The notes beneath the pieces were generated by a model. The model ran no database searches. It worked only from the letters and a program-made list of their open reading frames with translations, and was not told where the DNA came from. The translations under genes and the position numbers were made by a program. From the NCBI RefSeq assembly GCF_900104335.1, contig NZ_FMXT01000001.1, positions 372,001 to 436,000 of the forward strand: a DNA stretch of 64,000 nucleotides. The letters are read 5' to 3'. This DNA comes from Pseudobutyrivibrio sp. YE44 (GTDB taxonomy: Bacteria; Bacillota; Clostridia; Lachnospirales; Lachnospiraceae). Positions 32,978 through 41,551 of the stretch are shown here, in pieces (position 1 is the first letter of the stretch; every line of letters begins with the position of its first letter).

Positions 32978-34126
32978 ATGAGTTACGTTGGAGAGACATT
33001 GTTAAACCTCGCTCATCAGACTGCGTTTTTCAATCTGACTTGGGGTAACTATGTCATGATAGCGGTTGCCTGTGTTTTCCTTTTCCTTGCAATCAAGAAA
33101 GGATATGAGCCACTTCTTTTATTACCAATCGCTTTTGGTATGCTTTTGGTAAACATCTATCCTGATATTATTGCATCTCCAGAGGAAACCTCTAATGGAG
33201 TAGGCGGCTTGCTTTATTATTTCTATACTCTTGATGAGTATTCAATCCTTCCATCACTTATTTTCATGGGTGTTGGAGCTATGACAGATTTCGGTCCACT
33301 TATTGCAAATCCAATAAGCTTCTGGCTTGGTGCTGCTGCACAGATTGGTATCTTTACAGCATACATCCTTGCTATTTTCCTTGGATTCTCAGATCAGGCA
33401 GCTGCTGCCGTATCAATCATCGGTGGTGCTGATGGACCTACATCTATTTTCTTGGCTGGTAAACTTGGCCAGTCTGCGTTAATGGGACCAATTGCGGTTG
33501 CAGCATATTCTTATATGTCACTTGTTCCTATTATCCAGCCTCCAATTATGAAGGCGCTTACAACAAAGGAAGAGCGTTCAATTAAGATGGCTCAGCTTCG
33601 TCCAGTTTCAAAGCTTGAGAAGATTCTCTTCCCAATCGTTGTTACAATTATTGTTTGTCTTATCTTACCTACAACAGCTCCACTTGTTGGTATGCTTATG
33701 TTAGGTAACTTATTCAAGGAGTCAGGTGTTGTTAATCAGCTTACTGAGACAGCATCTAACGCTATGATGTACATCGTAGTTATTCTTCTTGGTACATCTG
33801 TTGGTGCTTCAACATCAGCAGAGGCATTCTTAAATGCAGCTACAATCAAGATCGTAGTTCTTGGTCTTGTTGCTTTCGTTTTCGGTACAGCAGCTGGTGT
33901 ATTATTTGGAAAGATTCTTTGCCATGTTACTGGCGGTAAGATTAATCCACTTATCGGTTCTGCTGGTGTATCTGCTGTTCCTATGGCAGCACGTGTTTCT
34001 CAAAAGGTTGGTGCAGAAGAGGACCCAACAAACTTCCTTCTCATGCACGCTATGGGACCAAACGTTGCTGGTGTTATTGGTACAGCTGTTGCAGCCGGTG
34101 TATTTATGGCTATTTTCGGAGTCTAA
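32978..34126 (+). CDS. Na+-translocating decarboxylase beta subunit (OadB/MmdB family)
   Basis: A polytopic membrane protein of 382 residues with about nine to eleven spans. It decarboxylates carboxybiotin and couples this to Na+ export. The conserved SIIGGADGPTSIFLAGKL segment near residue 145 contains the aspartate used for Na+ coupling. SAGVSAVPMAAR and the C-terminal HAMGPNVAGVIGTAVAAG segment are also typical. It sits between the biotin carrier and the 5S subunit. Confidence 0.95.
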   Translation: MSYVGETLLNLAHQTAFFNLTWGNYVMIAVACVFLFLAIKKGYEPLLLLPIAFGMLLVNIYPDIIASPEETSNGVGGLLYYFYTLDEYSILPSLIFMGVGAMTDFGPLIANPISFWLGAAAQIGIFTAYILAIFLGFSDQAAAAVSIIGGADGPTSIFLAGKLGQSALMGPIAVAAYSYMSLVPIIQPPIMKALTTKEERSIKMAQLRPVSKLEKILFPIVVTIIVCLILPTTAPLVGMLMLGNLFKESGVVNQLTETASNAMMYIVVILLGTSVGASTSAEAFLNAATIKIVVLGLVAFVFGTAAGVLFGKILCHVTGGKINPLIGSAGVSAVPMAARVSQKVGAEEDPTNFLLMHAMGPNVAGVIGTAVAAGVFMAIFGV

Positions 34127-34167
34127 AACTAGGCCTCGATTCATACTAAACTAGGAGGAGAAAAATA

Positions 34168-35586
34168 ATGGCAGATATTAGTCCAAAGCCAGTTAAAATT
34201 ACTGAGACAATACTTAGAGATGCTCATCAGTCACTTATTGCAACTCGTATGCCAACTTCTATGATGCTTCCTATCGTAGATAAGATGGATAAGGTTGGTT
34301 ACAATGCAGTAGAGTGCTGGGGCGGTGCTACATTCGATGCTTCACTTCGTTTCCTTAAGGAAGATCCATGGGAGAGACTTAGAAAGCTTCGTGATGGTTT
34401 TAAAAATACAAAGCTTCAGATGCTTTTCAGAGGTCAGAATATCTTAGGATACAGCCAGTATCCAGATGATGTTGTTGAGTACTTCGTTCAGAAGTCAATT
34501 GCAAATGGTATCGATATCATTCGTATTTTCGACTGCCTCAACGATATCAGAAACCTTCAGACAGCTGTTACAGCTACAAACAAGGAGAAGGGACACGCAC
34601 AGGTTGCTCTTTCTTATACACTTGGTGATGCTTATACACTTGATTACTGGAAGGATATTGCAAAGCGTATCGAGGATATGGGCGCAGATTCAATCTGTAT
34701 CAAGGATATGGCTGGTCTTTTAGTACCAGCTAAGGCTTACGAGCTTGTTTCAGCATTAAAGGAATCTACATCACTTCCTATCGAAATGCATACTCACTAC
34801 ACATCAGGTGTAGCTTCAATGACATATATGAAGGCTGTTGAAGCTGGTGCTGACATCATCGACTGTGCTATGTCACCATTTGCTCTTGGTACATCACAGC
34901 CTGCTACAGAAGTTATGGCTGCTGCATTCGAAGGCACACCATACGATACAGGATTTGATCAGGAGCTTCTTTCAGAAATCGCTGATTACTTCAGACCATA
35001 CAGAGAAGAGTGCATCGAGAGCGGTCTTCTTTCAACAAAGGTACTTGGTGTTAACATCAACACACTTCGTTACCAGGTTCCAGGTGGTATGCTTTCAAAC
35101 CTTATCAGCCAGTTAAAGGAGCAGGGTAAGGAAGATAAGCTTCGTGAGGTTCTTGAGGAAGTACCTCGTGTACGTAAAGACCTTGGTGAGCCACCACTTG
35201 TTACACCTTCATCACAAATCGTTGGTACACAGGCTGTATTTAACGTACTTATGGGAGAGAGATACAAGGTTGCTACAGAGCAGACAAAGGATATCCTTCT
35301 TGGTAAGTACGGCCAGACTGTTAAGCCTTTCAACCCAGAGGTTGTTGAGAAGGTACTTGGTGCTGACAAGGATAAGGCAATTACATGTCGTCCAGCAGAC
35401 TTAATCGAGCCAGGTCTTGCTAAGTTCGAGGAAGAGTGCAAGCAGTGGAAGCAGCAGGATGAGGATGTTCTCTCATATGCATTGTTCCCAAAGGTTGCTA
35501 CAGAGTTCTTCGAGTATCGTGAAGCTCAGCAGACAAAGGTTGATCCTGCTAAGGCAGACAAGGAAAATGGGGCTTACCCAGTTTAA
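34168..35586 (+). CDS. Oxaloacetate/pyruvate carboxyltransferase (5S/OadA type, no biotinyl domain)
   Basis: A 472-residue HMGL-like TIM barrel plus conserved PYC/OADA domain. Active-site parts are visible: TETILRDAHQSLIATRM at the N-terminus, the likely carbamylated Lys in CIKDMAGLL, and the metal-binding MHTHYTSG near 210. OadA normally ends in a biotin domain; here that domain is the separate 118-residue carrier, as in the 5S subunit of transcarboxylase. Pyruvate/oxaloacetate is the expected substrate. A strong terminator closes the operon. Confidence 0.93.
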   Translation: MADISPKPVKITETILRDAHQSLIATRMPTSMMLPIVDKMDKVGYNAVECWGGATFDASLRFLKEDPWERLRKLRDGFKNTKLQMLFRGQNILGYSQYPDDVVEYFVQKSIANGIDIIRIFDCLNDIRNLQTAVTATNKEKGHAQVALSYTLGDAYTLDYWKDIAKRIEDMGADSICIKDMAGLLVPAKAYELVSALKESTSLPIEMHTHYTSGVASMTYMKAVEAGADIIDCAMSPFALGTSQPATEVMAAAFEGTPYDTGFDQELLSEIADYFRPYREECIESGLLSTKVLGVNINTLRYQVPGGMLSNLISQLKEQGKEDKLREVLEEVPRVRKDLGEPPLVTPSSQIVGTQAVFNVLMGERYKVATEQTKDILLGKYGQTVKPFNPEVVEKVLGADKDKAITCRPADLIEPGLAKFEEECKQWKQQDEDVLSYALFPKVATEFFEYREAQQTKVDPAKADKENGAYPV

Positions 35587-35598
35587 TTTCACTGATTC

Positions 35599-35636
35599 AA
35601 GAGTAATGCAAGAATTCTTGCATTACTCTTTTTTTT
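35599..35636 (+). terminator. Terminator of the decarboxylase cluster
   Basis: AAGAGTAATGCAAG (35599-35612) pairs with CTTGCATTACTCTT (35617-35630) around a four-base AATT loop and is followed by six more T. Confidence 0.92.
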
Positions 35637-35726
35637 ACTCTATAATTATTTTCTACAAATGAGTAATAAATAAACCGTGATTTAGCGAATATATTTTGAA
35701 TTGTATTATTAGTTTTAAGGAGTTAC

Positions 35727-36641
35727 ATGGCTACTACAACTGATTTAATTTCAAAAATTAATGAAAAGTATGGAAGAATGTCAAAAGGACAAAAGCTTCT
35801 TTCTAATTATATTCTTGATAATTATGATAAGGCTGTTTTTTTGACTGCTGCAAAGCTTGGCGAAATAATTGGAGTTTCAGAATCTACTGTTGTTCGTTTT
35901 GCATCATTTATTGGCTACAGCGGCTACCCTGAATTTCAGCAGTCTTTGGAGGAGATGGTTCGCACAAAGCTTAATAGCACTGAGAAGATCGAAATTACAA
36001 ATGGTGGTTTGGAGCAAAATGGTGTGGTTAGAGAGGTACTTACATCTGATGCCCTTAAAATCAAAAACACCATGGAAAATATTGATGAAGCAGCCTTTTA
36101 CAATGCTGTAGAGGCTTTGCTTAATGCAAGAAGAATATACGTGGTAGGTATTAGAACCTGTGCGCCACTTGCATCATTCCTTTCCTTCTATTTAAATATG
36201 ATTTTCGATAATGTGGTAAATCTGCAAACCTCGTCTTCATCAGAGTTGTTTGAGCAGATGATTCATATAAACGAGCAAGATTGTATTATTGGAATTTCCT
36301 TCCCTAGGTATTCTATGAGAACACTTAAGGCTTTGGAATTTGCAAACAATAGACAGGCTAATGTTATTACAATTACTGATTCCATTCATTCGCCTATGAA
36401 TCTTTATAGTTCTTGTAATTTGATAGCAGATAGTGATATGCATTCTGTAGTTGATTCCTTGGTGGCACCGCTTTCTGTTATCAATGCCCTTATTGTAGAG
36501 CTTTGTAATCGTAGACAAGCAGAAGTAGCCAAGACCCTTGATATGGTTGAGAATGTTTGGAATGATTATCAATTCTACGAGAATGATGAAATTGATTTGG
36601 TGGATGATTCTATAAAAATGGCATATCCAGGAGAGATTTAA
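35727..36641 (+). CDS. RpiR/MurR-family transcriptional regulator
   Basis: A 304-residue regulator with an N-terminal RpiR helix-turn-helix (GQKLLSNYILDNYDKAVFLTA then IGVSESTVVRFASFIGYSGYPEFQ). A C-terminal SIS sugar-phosphate domain (about 125-260, VVGIRTCAPLASFLSFYL) follows. Such proteins sense phosphosugars. The effector and targets cannot be told from context: the overlapping next gene is a flavoprotein. The start follows AAGGAG. Confidence 0.92.
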   Translation: MATTTDLISKINEKYGRMSKGQKLLSNYILDNYDKAVFLTAAKLGEIIGVSESTVVRFASFIGYSGYPEFQQSLEEMVRTKLNSTEKIEITNGGLEQNGVVREVLTSDALKIKNTMENIDEAAFYNAVEALLNARRIYVVGIRTCAPLASFLSFYLNMIFDNVVNLQTSSSSELFEQMIHINEQDCIIGISFPRYSMRTLKALEFANNRQANVITITDSIHSPMNLYSSCNLIADSDMHSVVDSLVAPLSVINALIVELCNRRQAEVAKTLDMVENVWNDYQFYENDEIDLVDDSIKMAYPGEI

Positions 36642-37870
36642 TGGGAAATGTTATAGTTGTTGGCGGTGGAGCCGCTGGAATGATGGCTGCTTATTCAGCA
36701 GGAATGTGTGGCCATAAAGTTACCTTGCTTGAAAAGAATGAAAAGCTTGGTAAGAAGATTTATATCACTGGTAAGGGCCGATGCAATTTCACAAACGCCT
36801 GTGATATTGAGGATTTCTTTAAAAATGTAGTTAGTAACCCTAAGTTTTTATATAGTGCTCTTTATACCTTTAGCCCTGATTCGATGATTGATTTTATTGA
36901 AAGTCATGGCGTGAAGACAAAGGTTGAAAGAGGAAATAGAGCTTTTCCAGAGTCTGATCATGCATCAGATATTACAAAGGCTTTAGATAATGGTCTCAAG
37001 GAATTTGGTGTTAAGGTTCAGTTGAATACAGAGGTTAAGGGCCTATCTATAGAAGGAAGCACTGTAAAAGGTGTAGTTCTTAAGTCGGGAAAAGAGCTTG
37101 CTGCTGATCACGTTGTGGTTTGTACAGGTGGTTTGTCTTATTACACCACAGGTTCCACAGGTGACGGTATTGAATGGGCAAAGGCAGCTGGGCTCAAGAT
37201 TTCTGATTTGCGTCCAGCTCTTGTTCCTCTTAATACAAAGGAAGCATACATACCTGAAATGCAGGGGCTTTCTCTCAAAAATGTTAACCTTACAATTTTT
37301 GATGAAAAGAAGAAGCTTTATGACAGCTTTGGCGAGATGCTTTTTACTCATTTTGGAGTAAGCGGCCCTCTTGTACTTTCTGCTTCGTCAATTATTGGTA
37401 AGACTTTGCAGAACAAAGGAAAGTTATCAGCGTTTATAGATTTGAAGCCTGCTTTGTCAGCTCAGGATTTAGATGCTAGAATCCTGAGAGATTTCAATGA
37501 TAATATGAACAAGCACTTAAGCACAGTTCTTAGAGGGCTTCTTCCAAGCTCTATGGTGCCTGTGTTTATAGATATACTTGGGTTTGATGATGGCAGACAA
37601 ATCAATTCCATCACTAAGGAGGAGCGCCAAAGTATTGTTTCACTTTTAAAGGCCTTTCCATTTACAATAATTGGTCTTAGGGATTTTAAAGAAGCAATCG
37701 TAACTCAAGGTGGAGTTTCTGTGAAAGATATTGACCCAAGTACTATGAAATGTAAAAATATAGAAGGACTTTCCTTTGCCGGGGAAGTTTTGGACTTAGA
37801 TGCATTTACCGGCGGCTTTAATTTACAGATAGCCTGGTCTACAGGATATTTAGCTGGTATTTCAATATAA
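36641..37870 (+). CDS. FAD-dependent oxidoreductase, HI0933/YhiN family
   Basis: A 409-residue flavoprotein with an N-terminal dinucleotide fold (VVGGGAAGMMAAYSAGMCG) and the family motifs GKKIYITGKGRCNFTN and TGGLSYYTTGSTGDG. A C-terminal FAD segment reads GEVLDLDAFTGGFNLQIAWSTGYLAG. The biochemical role of this family is not settled. Its ATG overlaps the regulator's stop codon, and cmk follows 18 bases later. Confidence 0.92.
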   Translation: MGNVIVVGGGAAGMMAAYSAGMCGHKVTLLEKNEKLGKKIYITGKGRCNFTNACDIEDFFKNVVSNPKFLYSALYTFSPDSMIDFIESHGVKTKVERGNRAFPESDHASDITKALDNGLKEFGVKVQLNTEVKGLSIEGSTVKGVVLKSGKELAADHVVVCTGGLSYYTTGSTGDGIEWAKAAGLKISDLRPALVPLNTKEAYIPEMQGLSLKNVNLTIFDEKKKLYDSFGEMLFTHFGVSGPLVLSASSIIGKTLQNKGKLSAFIDLKPALSAQDLDARILRDFNDNMNKHLSTVLRGLLPSSMVPVFIDILGFDDGRQINSITKEERQSIVSLLKAFPFTIIGLRDFKEAIVTQGGVSVKDIDPSTMKCKNIEGLSFAGEVLDLDAFTGGFNLQIAWSTGYLAGISI

Positions 37871-37888
37871 AACTCGGAGGAATTTATT

Positions 37889-38548
37889 ATGGCAATGAAT
37901 GTAGCAATCGACGGACCTGCAGGAGCAGGAAAATCAACAATAGCAAAGGCTATTGCAGCAAAAATGGGATATGTGTATGTAGACACTGGAGCAATGTATA
38001 GAGCTATGGCTTTATATTTTCTTCGCGAAGGTATCGCTCCAACTGATGAAGCAAAGATTTCATCAGTAGTTGATAATATTCTTGTTTCTATTAAATATGA
38101 AGATGGTGCTCAGCACGTAATCCTTAACGGAGAAGACGTTACAGGTATGATTAGAACAGAAGAGGTTGGAAACATGGCTAGCTCAACTTCTGTATATGCA
38201 CCAGTTAGAACTAAGCTTGTTTCTCTACAGCAGGAGCTTGCTAAGACAACAGACGTTATCATGGATGGCCGTGACATCGGAACTGTTGTACTTCCAAACG
38301 CAGATGTAAAGATTTTCCTTACAGCATCAGTTGAGTGTCGTGCAAAGCGTCGTTTTGATGAGCTTGTTGCAAAGGGTGAAACACCAGACTTTGACAAGAT
38401 TGCAAAGGACATCGAAGAGAGAGATTACAGAGATTCTCACAGAGAAATCAGCCCACTTAAGCAGGCTGATGACGCAATCCTTGTTGATAGCTCAGAAATG
38501 AACATCGACCAGGTTGTAGAAACAATTATTTCTTATATTAATAAATAA
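37889..38548 (+). CDS. cmk: Cytidylate kinase
   Basis: Cmk phosphorylates CMP and dCMP. The 219-residue protein has the P loop DGPAGAGKSTIAKAIA, VDTGAMYRA for the nucleotide, GRDIGTVVLPNA, and the LID-type segment with RDYRDSHREISPLK. It lies in the cmk-ispH-rpsA order common in clostridia, starting after GGAGG. Confidence 0.97.
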   Translation: MAMNVAIDGPAGAGKSTIAKAIAAKMGYVYVDTGAMYRAMALYFLREGIAPTDEAKISSVVDNILVSIKYEDGAQHVILNGEDVTGMIRTEEVGNMASSTSVYAPVRTKLVSLQQELAKTTDVIMDGRDIGTVVLPNADVKIFLTASVECRAKRRFDELVAKGETPDFDKIAKDIEERDYRDSHREISPLKQADDAILVDSSEMNIDQVVETIISYINK

Positions 38549-38559
38549 AGGAACGATAT

Positions 38560-39405
38560 ATGAAAGTTACTTTAGCAAAGTCTGCAGGCTTTTGCTTTGG
38601 AGTGCAAAGAGCTGTAGATGTAGTAAACAAACAAATTGAAGAAGGAACAAAGCCTTTATATACCTATGGACCTATTATCCATAACGAAGAGGTTGTTCGT
38701 GCTTTTGAAGCAAACGGCGTTAAGGTTATGGAAGAGGATTCTGATGAAAATTATCCTTCAGGAACTGTAATCATTCGTTCCCACGGTGTTACAAGAGCTG
38801 TTGAAGAAGGATTAAAGGAAAAGGGTCACAATATTATTGATGCAACCTGTCCTTTTGTTAAGAAGATTCATAGGGCGGTGGATGAGCATTCAAAGAATGA
38901 TGAGCACATTGTTATCATTGGAAATCCTGAACATCCAGAAGTTAGAGGCATTGTTGGTTGGATAAACGGTGATGAGTATACAGTAATACCAAATGAACAG
39001 GCTGCTGTTGATTTTTCAGTTAATACTCACACGAGTATTTGTATTGTGTCTCAAACCACCTTTAACCACAATAAATTTCAAGAATTAGTTGAAATTATAA
39101 AGCAAAAAGGTTATCATATTATTGTTTTGAATACAATATGCGATGCGACTAACAAAAGGCAGGTTGAAGCGGCTGAAATTGCGTCAGAAGTGGATGCCAT
39201 GATAGTCATTGGAAGTAAAAATTCTTCCAACACGCAGAAGTTGTATGAAATATGCAAAACAAAATGCAACAATACTTACTATATACAGACGGCTGATGAT
39301 TTCATGCCATCTGACCTTAGTTCCATTGAAAGTGTAGGTATTACCGCAGGGGCTTCCACCCCAAACAATATTATCGAGGAGGTTCAAAAGAAATGTCAGA
39401 AATGA
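38560..39405 (+). CDS. ispH: 4-hydroxy-3-methylbut-2-enyl diphosphate reductase IspH
   Basis: IspH makes IPP and DMAPP in the last step of the MEP isoprenoid pathway, using a 4Fe-4S cluster. The cluster ligands are Cys12 (GFCFGV), Cys97 (DATCPFV) and Cys194 (TICDAT). The 281-residue length is normal. The 3' end overlaps the start of the S1-domain gene by 13 bases; in some clostridia the two are fused. Confidence 0.97.
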   Translation: MKVTLAKSAGFCFGVQRAVDVVNKQIEEGTKPLYTYGPIIHNEEVVRAFEANGVKVMEEDSDENYPSGTVIIRSHGVTRAVEEGLKEKGHNIIDATCPFVKKIHRAVDEHSKNDEHIVIIGNPEHPEVRGIVGWINGDEYTVIPNEQAAVDFSVNTHTSICIVSQTTFNHNKFQELVEIIKQKGYHIIVLNTICDATNKRQVEAAEIASEVDAMIVIGSKNSSNTQKLYEICKTKCNNTYYIQTADDFMPSDLSSIESVGITAGASTPNNIIEEVQKKCQK

Positions 39406-40511
39406 GTTTTGAACAAATGTTGGAGGAATCATTTAAAACTATACACAATGGAGAGGTAGTAGACGGTACTGTTATCAGTGTAAAGCCTGATGAAATCGTT
39501 TTAAACATTGGTTACAAGTCAGACGGTATCATTACACGTTCTGAGTACACAAATGAGTCTAATGTTGATCTTACTACTGTCGTTAAAGAAGGCGACCAGC
39601 TTTCTGCCATTGTTGTAAAGGTAAATGATGGCGAAGGTCAGGTTCTCTTATCTTATAAGAGACTTGCTCAGGAAAAGGGAAATGAGAGATTAGCTGAGGC
39701 ATTTGAGAAGGGTGAAGTTCTTACAGCCACAGTTGATAAGGTTCTCAAGGGCGGTCTTACAGTTGTTGTTGATGAGGCTAGAGTATTCATCCCTGCTTCA
39801 TTCGTATCAGATGTATACGAAAAGGATCTTGGTAAGTACCAGGGTCAGGAAATCCAGTTCGTAATTACTGAGTTCGATCCAAAGCGTCGTCGTATCATTG
39901 GTAACAGAAAGACACTTCTTGTTGCTGATAGAGCAAAGGCTCAGGAAGAGCTTATGGCTAAGATCGCTGTTGGTCAGGAATTCGAAGGAACAGTTAAGAA
40001 CGTTAAGGACTTCGGTGCATTCATCGATTTAGGTGGTGCTGATGGTCTTCTTCACATCTCAGAGATGAGCTGGGGTCGTGTTGAGAATCCTACAAAGACT
40101 CTTAACGTTGGTGATACAATCAAGGTATTCGTTAAGGAAATCAAGGATGGCAAGATTGCACTTTCTTGCAAGTTCGACAATGAAAACCCATGGAACGGTG
40201 CTGCTGACAAGTACGCAGTAGGTTCTGTTGTTAAGGGTAAGGTTGTTCGTATGAAGGACTTCGGTGCTTTCGTAGAGCTTGCTCCTGGAATTGATGCACT
40301 CCTTCACGTATCTCAGATTTCTAAGGATCGTATTGAGAAGCCTTCTGATGTTCTTTCAATCGGTCAGGATATCGAGGCAAAGGTTGTTGAGTTCAACGAT
40401 GAAGAGAAGAAGATCAGCCTTTCAATGAAGGCGCTTCTTGAGCCAGAGACAACTGATGATGCTGACGTTGCAGATGTTAACATCGAGGAAGTTGCTGCTT
40501 CAGAAGAGTAA
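39393..40511 (+). CDS. S1-domain protein, ribosomal protein S1-like
   Basis: A 372-residue protein with four S1 RNA-binding repeats (about 15-85, 102-168, 188-256 and 273-342). The last two have the clear FGAFIDLGGADGLLHISEMSWGR and FGAFVELAPGIDALLHVSQIS motifs. An acidic tail follows. Proteobacterial S1 has six repeats; four is typical of Firmicutes S1 homologues. AGGAGG within ispH precedes the ATG. Role: mRNA binding on the ribosome. Confidence 0.92.
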   Translation: MSEMSFEQMLEESFKTIHNGEVVDGTVISVKPDEIVLNIGYKSDGIITRSEYTNESNVDLTTVVKEGDQLSAIVVKVNDGEGQVLLSYKRLAQEKGNERLAEAFEKGEVLTATVDKVLKGGLTVVVDEARVFIPASFVSDVYEKDLGKYQGQEIQFVITEFDPKRRRIIGNRKTLLVADRAKAQEELMAKIAVGQEFEGTVKNVKDFGAFIDLGGADGLLHISEMSWGRVENPTKTLNVGDTIKVFVKEIKDGKIALSCKFDNENPWNGAADKYAVGSVVKGKVVRMKDFGAFVELAPGIDALLHVSQISKDRIEKPSDVLSIGQDIEAKVVEFNDEEKKISLSMKALLEPETTDDADVADVNIEEVAASEE

Positions 40512-40528
40512 TTCAATAGATTATTCAG

Positions 40529-40560
40529 CCTAGGTGGATGTATTCCACCTAGGTTTTTTT
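40529..40560 (+). terminator. Terminator after the S1-like gene
   Basis: CCTAGGTGG (40529-40537) pairs perfectly with CCACCTAGG (40545-40553), followed by seven T. Confidence 0.92.
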
Positions 40561-40661
40561 GTTTTTATTCTTAAAAAAATAACAATTAATACACAACTGT
40601 TGGTTATAATGGAGTTCAATTAATGGGATATTCTATTATTTTTGAGGAATAGGAGAAGATT

Positions 40662-41435
40662 ATGGATAATTACGAAGCTTTTAAGAAGGAAGTTCACGAC
40701 CTTACCAAAATTGACCTTAGTTCCTATAAGGAAAAACAGATGCGTCGTCGTATCGATTCCCTTGTTACAAAGCATAAATGCAAGGAATATCATGAGTATG
40801 TTATGCTTTTGAAGAAGGACAAAGAGGTTTTTGATGAATTCGTAAACTTCCTAACAATAAATGTTTCCGAATTTTATCGTAATCCAGAACAATGGGAATT
40901 AATGAGCAAGGAGTTTATTCCAGAGCTTATGGCTAAGTCAGGCCAGCAGCTGAAAATCTGGAGTGCAGCTTGTTCAACTGGTGATGAGCCTTATTCTCTT
41001 GTTATGTGCTTATCTAACCATATTCCTTTGAACAAGATTAAGATTTACGCCACTGATTTGGACAAGCAGGTTATCGCTACAGCAAAGGTTGGACTTTACA
41101 GTGCAAAATCTATTGCCAATGTTCCTGCTGATCTTAAGAAAAAGTTCTTTACACAGGTGGGAAACTCTTACCAGATTAGTGATGAAGTTAAAAGATGTGT
41201 AGAGTTTAAGGAGCATAACCTTCTTAGAGATTCATATCCTACAAACTACGACATGATTGTTTGCCGAAATGTTTTAATTTACTTTACAGATGAGGCGAAG
41301 AATGAGGTTTACTCTAAGTTTAATAAAGCTTTGAGAATGGGTGGTATTCTCTTTATAGGTTCTACAGAGCAAGTAATAGACTACAAAGAATTGGGATATA
41401 AGAGAAGATATTCATTCTATTATGAGAAAGTATAG
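40662..41435 (+). CDS. cheR: Chemotaxis protein methyltransferase CheR
   Basis: CheR methylates glutamates of chemoreceptors. The 257-residue protein has the N-terminal helical CheR domain (about 1-70) and the SAM-binding part with IWSAACSTGDEPYSL near 104. The IYATDLDKQVI and DMIVCRNVLIYF segments follow. It stands alone between two terminators, with no other che gene nearby. A TATAAT at 40615-40620 may be its -10. Confidence 0.94.
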   Translation: MDNYEAFKKEVHDLTKIDLSSYKEKQMRRRIDSLVTKHKCKEYHEYVMLLKKDKEVFDEFVNFLTINVSEFYRNPEQWELMSKEFIPELMAKSGQQLKIWSAACSTGDEPYSLVMCLSNHIPLNKIKIYATDLDKQVIATAKVGLYSAKSIANVPADLKKKFFTQVGNSYQISDEVKRCVEFKEHNLLRDSYPTNYDMIVCRNVLIYFTDEAKNEVYSKFNKALRMGGILFIGSTEQVIDYKELGYKRRYSFYYEKV

Positions 41436-41452
41436 TGGTTAGCCACTAATAT

Positions 41453-41549
41453 AAGAGTCTTGGTCACGGCTACAAGCCATGGGTAACTACGCTCAACGAG
41501 AAATGTTTCGCTTAAGTTACCCATGAGCTTGAGGCCTACCAAGACTCTT
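41453..41549 (-). repeat. Nested-stem element, copy D (minus orientation, convergent gap)
   Basis: Outer stem AAGAGTCTTGGT (41453-41464) with ACCAAGACTCTT (41538-41549), 12 perfect pairs followed by a T run on the plus strand. Second stem CATGGGTAAC (41478-41487) with GTTACCCATG (41516-41525), plus AAGC/GCTT. On the minus strand it shares TAGGC-x-TCAAGCTCAT and ATGGCTTGT with copy C, and AGCGAA...TGAGCG with copy A. Here it also serves as a terminator between cheR and the exonuclease gene. Confidence 0.78.
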
Positions 41550-41551
41550 TT

